8,271 nucleotides of DNA from Selenomonadaceae bacterium (lineage in GTDB: Bacteria; Bacillota; Negativicutes; Selenomonadales; Selenomonadaceae): positions 1 through 8,271 of the forward strand of contig JAFSUE010000086.1 in NCBI GenBank assembly GCA_017445435.1. Reading direction: 5' to 3'. A program made the translations under genes and the position numbers. How positions within the stretch are numbered: position 1 is the first letter of the stretch; each line of letters starts with the position of its first letter. Shown here one piece after another: positions 6,235 to 8,271 of the stretch. The notes under the pieces are model-generated. The model made no database searches. It had not been told where the DNA came from and saw only the letters and a list, made by a program, of their open reading frames with translations.

Positions 6235-6572
6235 TTGAAAAATTTAATGACGGCAGATGAAATTGTAAATCTCATTCAAAAGACAATCGCAGATTGGCAC
6301 GTAGACAATGAAAACCGCCCGGCTGATTATCAAGTCGTCACTGACGCGATACGGCGCATTAAGCCGCTTAATGAACACCGCGACGATTTGTCTGCAGTCG
6401 TGACTATTTGGCGTTGACGAACATTGAAATTTGGCATCAGGAAGATGTTGCGCGTAGCAATCGCGATGAAGATGTTGTACGGGCAAAACGTAACATTGAC
6501 CCGCTTAATCAGCACAGAAACGATTTAATGGAAGAGATTGACGAAATAATTTTAGAAAAAGTTCAACAGTAA
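6235..6572 (+). pseudogene. DUF4254-like small helical protein, reading frame broken by a one-base shift
   Basis: A TTG at 6235, seven bases after GGGAGAG and one base past the gmd stop, opens a 60-residue frame (MKNLMTADEIVNLIQKTIADWH... PLNEHRDDLSAVV) that stops at 6415-6417. The -1 frame at once continues with DYLALTNIEIWHQEDVARSN and KRNIDPLNQHRNDLMEEID, ending at 6572. Joined near 6400, they give about 112 residues of soluble, charged helix. The joined product resembles DUF4254 proteins: an early WH, then N-x-x-I-W-H-x-E-D-x-A-R, then K-R-x-I-D-x-L-N-Q-x-R-N-D-L-x-E-x-I-D. One missing base near 6400 (GTCGT-GAC) would explain the break; there is no good slippery heptamer and no ribosome-binding site for a second start (TTG 6408 or 6414). 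It may be a true mutation, a sequencing error, or two overlapping short proteins. Function unknown. The two halves look alike, so the protein may be an internal duplication. Confidence 0.6.
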
Positions 6573-6580
6573 TTTTTTGG

Positions 6581-6587
6581 AAGGAGG
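6581..6587 (+). promoter_or_regulatory. Shine-Dalgarno site of the second small glycan-operon gene
   Basis: AAGGAGG, a near-perfect site, six bases before TTG 6594. It supports translation of this short gene. Confidence 0.8.
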
Positions 6588-6593
6588 AATATT

Positions 6594-6857
6594 TTGGAAA
6601 CGGTTGGAAGTCTTGTTGACAAGCTTAGTATTAACGAATTGAAAATTTATCATATGGAAGAGCAGAACCGCCGCAATGACGTTGACGAAAAATTTCATGA
6701 AGATTGCAATTTGCGTTTGTCAATTTTAAAAGTGCAACGTGACGATTTGCGCGAAGAACTTCAAACTTTGATTGATGACGTTTTGGCGGGCAGAAAAAAA
6801 TTTAAGCTTTACCGCCAAATGAAAATGTACAACGATAAAAAATATCGTAAAAACTAA
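6594..6857 (+). CDS. Small conserved-looking helical protein, partner of the DUF4254-like gene
   Basis: An 87-residue, highly charged protein with no signal peptide or membrane segment. It reads METVGSLVDKLSINELKIYHMEEQNRR at the N-terminus, a GSL-x-DKLSI-x-x-L-K-I-(W/Y)-H opening that I associate with short proteins found beside DUF4254 in glycan clusters of Bacteroidetes and Negativicutes; that association is from memory. The middle (RLSILKVQRDDLREELQTLIDD, about 41-62) is a predicted coiled-coil helix, and the tail is very basic (GRKKFKLYRQMKMYNDKKYRKN). Aligned by eye, KIYHMEE...R...L...QRDDLREEL follows the same pattern as EIWHQED...R...LNQHRNDLMEEI in the preceding gene. It starts 21 nt after that gene and ends 21 nt before fcl. 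The strong ribosome site and lack of a credible opposite-strand gene argue that it is real. Function unknown; a small helper of a glycosyltransferase is one guess. Confidence 0.75.
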   Translation: METVGSLVDKLSINELKIYHMEEQNRRNDVDEKFHEDCNLRLSILKVQRDDLREELQTLIDDVLAGRKKFKLYRQMKMYNDKKYRKN

Positions 6858-6865
6858 TTTGTGAC

Positions 6866-6870
6866 GGAGG
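6866..6870 (+). promoter_or_regulatory. Shine-Dalgarno site that fixes the fcl start at TTG 6879
   Basis: GGAGG, eight bases before TTG 6879. A GTG at 6861 is in frame, but this site would then lie inside the coding region and nothing similar precedes the GTG. The TTG form also begins where GDP-fucose synthases begin. Confidence 0.8.
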
Positions 6871-6878
6871 ATTTTAAA

Positions 6879-7820
6879 TTGGAAAAAGACGCGAAAATTT
6901 TTGTGGCTGGTCATCGCGGTATGGTCGGTTCGGCTATCGTGCGTGAACTCAATCGGCAAGGTTACAATAACATTGTCACGCGGACGCATAAGGAATTAGA
7001 TCTTTGCAGGCAAGTTGACGTTGAAAATTTTTTCGCCGCAGAAAAGCCCGACTACGTTTTTTTAGGCGCGGCGAAAGTCGGCGGGATTATCGCAAATTCT
7101 ACATACCCTGCCGATTTTATGTATTCAAATATGATGGTTGAAATGAACGTCATTACTACCGCGTGGCAAAATAATTGTAAAAAGTTACTCTTTCTTGGCT
7201 CATCGTGTATTTATCCAAAATTAGCGCCGCAACCTATGAAGGAAAGTTGTCTTTTAACTTCAGCTCTTGAACCTACTAATGAAGCTTACGCGCTGGCAAA
7301 AATTTCTGGCTTAAAGTATTGTGGATATTTGAATCAGCAGTACGGAACAGATTTTATTTCGGTAATGCCTACGAATCTTTACGGACCAAATGACAATTAC
7401 CACCCAATGAACAGTCACGTTTTACCTGCGCTTATTCGCCGTTTTCACGAAGCAAAAGTTGCTAATGCGCCAACTGTAACTTGTTGGGGAGACGGTAGCC
7501 CGTTACGCGAATTTCTTTACGTGGACGATTTGGCTAATTTATGCGTATTTCTTATGAATAACTACAGCGGCAATGAAACGGTAAATGCGGGTTCAGGAAA
7601 AGAAATCTCCATTAAACACTTAACGGAGCTTATCGCCAAAATTATAGGCTACGAAGGCGAAATTTTATGGGATACTTCAAAGCCGAATGGTACGCCGCGA
7701 AAACTTTTAGATGTGTCGAAAGCTAAGGCGTTAGGCTGGACGTACAAAACGGAGCTTGAAGACGGGATTAAACTTGCTTACGAAGATTTTTTAAATAATC
7801 CAATGCGTGCTGAACGCTAA
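6879..7820 (+). CDS. fcl: GDP-L-fucose synthase
   Basis: Fcl (WcaG) epimerises and reduces GDP-4-keto-6-deoxy-D-mannose, the Gmd product, to GDP-L-fucose with NADPH. The 313-residue protein has the family length. It shows the Rossmann motif VAGHRGMVGSAI (9-20), LGAAKVGGI (62-70), and the block FLGSSCIYPKLAPQPMKE (105-122). The catalytic set is Ser108/Ser109 and Cys110, Tyr137 and Lys141 in EAYALAK, and His180 in NSHVLPALIRRFHEA, with spacing as in the E. coli enzyme. The PTNLYGPNDNYHP block (164-176) is diagnostic for this family. It lies 21 nt after the small gene and is followed 19 nt later by the aminotransferase. Gmd and Fcl are usually adjacent; here two small genes separate them. It is intact. 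Confidence 0.96.
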   Translation: MEKDAKIFVAGHRGMVGSAIVRELNRQGYNNIVTRTHKELDLCRQVDVENFFAAEKPDYVFLGAAKVGGIIANSTYPADFMYSNMMVEMNVITTAWQNNCKKLLFLGSSCIYPKLAPQPMKESCLLTSALEPTNEAYALAKISGLKYCGYLNQQYGTDFISVMPTNLYGPNDNYHPMNSHVLPALIRRFHEAKVANAPTVTCWGDGSPLREFLYVDDLANLCVFLMNNYSGNETVNAGSGKEISIKHLTELIAKIIGYEGEILWDTSKPNGTPRKLLDVSKAKALGWTYKTELEDGIKLAYEDFLNNPMRAER

Positions 7821-7827
7821 AATTTGG

Positions 7828-7833
7828 GGAGGG
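7828..7833 (+). promoter_or_regulatory. Shine-Dalgarno site of the aminotransferase gene
   Basis: GGAGGG (part of GGGGAGGG from 7826), six bases before TTG 7840. It identifies the non-ATG start. Confidence 0.8.
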
Positions 7834-7839
7834 AAAATT

Positions 7840-8271
7840 TTGGAAAAAATTGGAGTTGGCGGCGTTTATCTTGGTGCTAATGCTAAAAAATATGTCAACG
7901 AAGCATTGGATTCTGGACGTTTATCGGCGGGCGAAATGGTTTACAAATTTGAAAAACAGTTTGCCAAACTTCACGCGCAAAAATACGGTATCGCACTTAA
8001 TAGCGGCACTTCAGCTCTTCACGTTGCACTTGAGGCGCTGAAAGTCAAGTATAATCTCAATTCGGCAAGGGGGGGGGTACGGCGCAAAGTCATTGTCCCT
8101 TCCATAACTTTTATTGCGTCGTCAAATTCCTGTATTCACGCGGGACTTGAACCAGTTTTTGTGGACGTTGACCCCGTGACGTACAATCTAAATCCAGCGT
8201 TGATTGAACAGGCGATTGATAAAGATACCGTAGCGATAATGCCAGTTCACCTTTTCGGTCAACCTTGCGAA
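7840..8271 (+). CDS. DegT/DnrJ/EryC1-family sugar aminotransferase, N-terminal part
   Basis: These PLP enzymes aminate 4-keto (or 3-keto) nucleotide sugars; an example is perosamine synthase, which acts on the Gmd product. Only 144 codons are in the window and the frame is still open at the edge, so the catalytic lysine is not visible. Visible signatures are SGRLSAGEMVYKFEKQFAKLH (25-45), ALNSGTSALHVALEAL (52-67) which binds the PLP phosphate, VIVPSITFIASSNSCIHAGLEPVFVDVDP (84-112), and VAIMPVHLFGQP (131-142). The start is TTG 7840, six bases after GGAGGG. Instead of the usual short G-D-E-V before the IVPS strand there is NSARGGVRRK (73-82), encoded partly by a run of nine G. The frame is intact with nine G; with eight or ten it would stop soon after. 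The family is secure, the substrate is inferred only from the Gmd context. Confidence 0.92.
   Translation, partial: MEKIGVGGVYLGANAKKYVNEALDSGRLSAGEMVYKFEKQFAKLHAQKYGIALNSGTSALHVALEALKVKYNLNSARGGVRRKVIVPSITFIASSNSCIHAGLEPVFVDVDPVTYNLNPALIEQAIDKDTVAIMPVHLFGQPCE
8069..8077 (+). repeat. Homopolymer G9 tract inside the aminotransferase frame
   Basis: Nine consecutive G encode residues 77 (AGG) to the first base of codon 80 (GTA). It is the only G or C run of this length in the window, in DNA of moderate-to-low GC. Loss of one G leads to TAA about ten codons later; gain of one leads to TGA about 25 codons later. Such tracts mutate by slipped-strand mispairing and often switch surface-glycan genes on and off; here that is inference. 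Confidence 0.7.

Noticed and set aside
6396..6412. Programmed -1 frameshift signal in the DUF4254-like gene
   Set aside because: No X-XXY-YYZ slippery heptamer and no clear stem after it, so I list it as a break and keep recoding only as a minor alternative.
6861..6878. GTG start six codons ahead of fcl
   Set aside because: GGAGG at 6866-6870 serves TTG 6879, and the added residues do not match the family's N-terminus.
6244..6989. Minus-strand open frames opposite the two small genes
   Set aside because: The plus-strand frames have good ribosome-binding sites, operon spacing and motif similarity; the minus-strand translations show none of these.
7850..8041. Alternative 63-codon plus-strand frame inside the aminotransferase
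   Set aside because: It overlaps a frame with unmistakable DegT-family motifs.
1..8271. tRNA, rRNA, known riboswitch or replication origin
   Set aside because: No cloverleaf, conserved rRNA segment, known aptamer core or DnaA-box cluster was recognised on either strand.

Overview
This window looks like a chromosomal segment of a diderm Firmicute (Negativicutes, probably Selenomonadales). The strongest clue is a gene for an outer-membrane protein with a signal peptide, one S-layer-homology (SLH) domain, a short coiled coil and a beta-barrel ending in Phe; this Mep45-type architecture anchors the outer membrane to peptidoglycan in Selenomonas-like bacteria. Strong GG-rich Shine-Dalgarno sites, moderate-to-low GC and Firmicute-like housekeeping genes agree. 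Seven of the ten starts I assign are TTG codons. The assignment to order is inference from gene content; no ribosomal RNA is present.

Minus-strand half (1-3958). Read in the direction of transcription: the SLH porin-like gene, folP (dihydropteroate synthase) only 22 nt behind it, truB (tRNA pseudouridine-55 synthase), and the 5' end of der (ribosome-assembly GTPase), cut by the window edge. The two longer gaps hold repeats and mobile-element debris. Between folP and truB lies a decayed transposase (IS982-like by appearance) bordered by inverted 11-bp repeats. Between truB and der lies a roughly 208-bp MITE-like element with 16-bp terminal inverted repeats, together with two inverted arrays of a degenerate 7-bp repeat. 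One array supplies the last codons of truB.

Divergent intergenic region (3959-4174). This AT-rich stretch carries a good extended -10 promoter candidate for the plus-strand operon and a weaker candidate for the porin gene.

Plus-strand half (4175-8271). This is a tightly spaced surface-glycan operon: a putative GT-B-like glycosyltransferase, gmd (GDP-mannose 4,6-dehydratase), two small helical-protein genes (the first DUF4254-like and broken by a one-base frame shift), fcl (GDP-L-fucose synthase), and the start of a DegT/DnrJ/EryC1-type sugar aminotransferase. Gmd and Fcl together convert GDP-mannose to GDP-L-fucose. An aminotransferase placed here could draw on the same 4-keto-6-deoxy intermediate, for example to make GDP-perosamine, but that is inference. 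The aminotransferase frame crosses a run of nine G residues, a candidate phase-variation tract. The least understood part is the pair of small genes between gmd and fcl, whose products share a WH/YH-x-E-(D/E)...R-(N/D)-D-L pattern.
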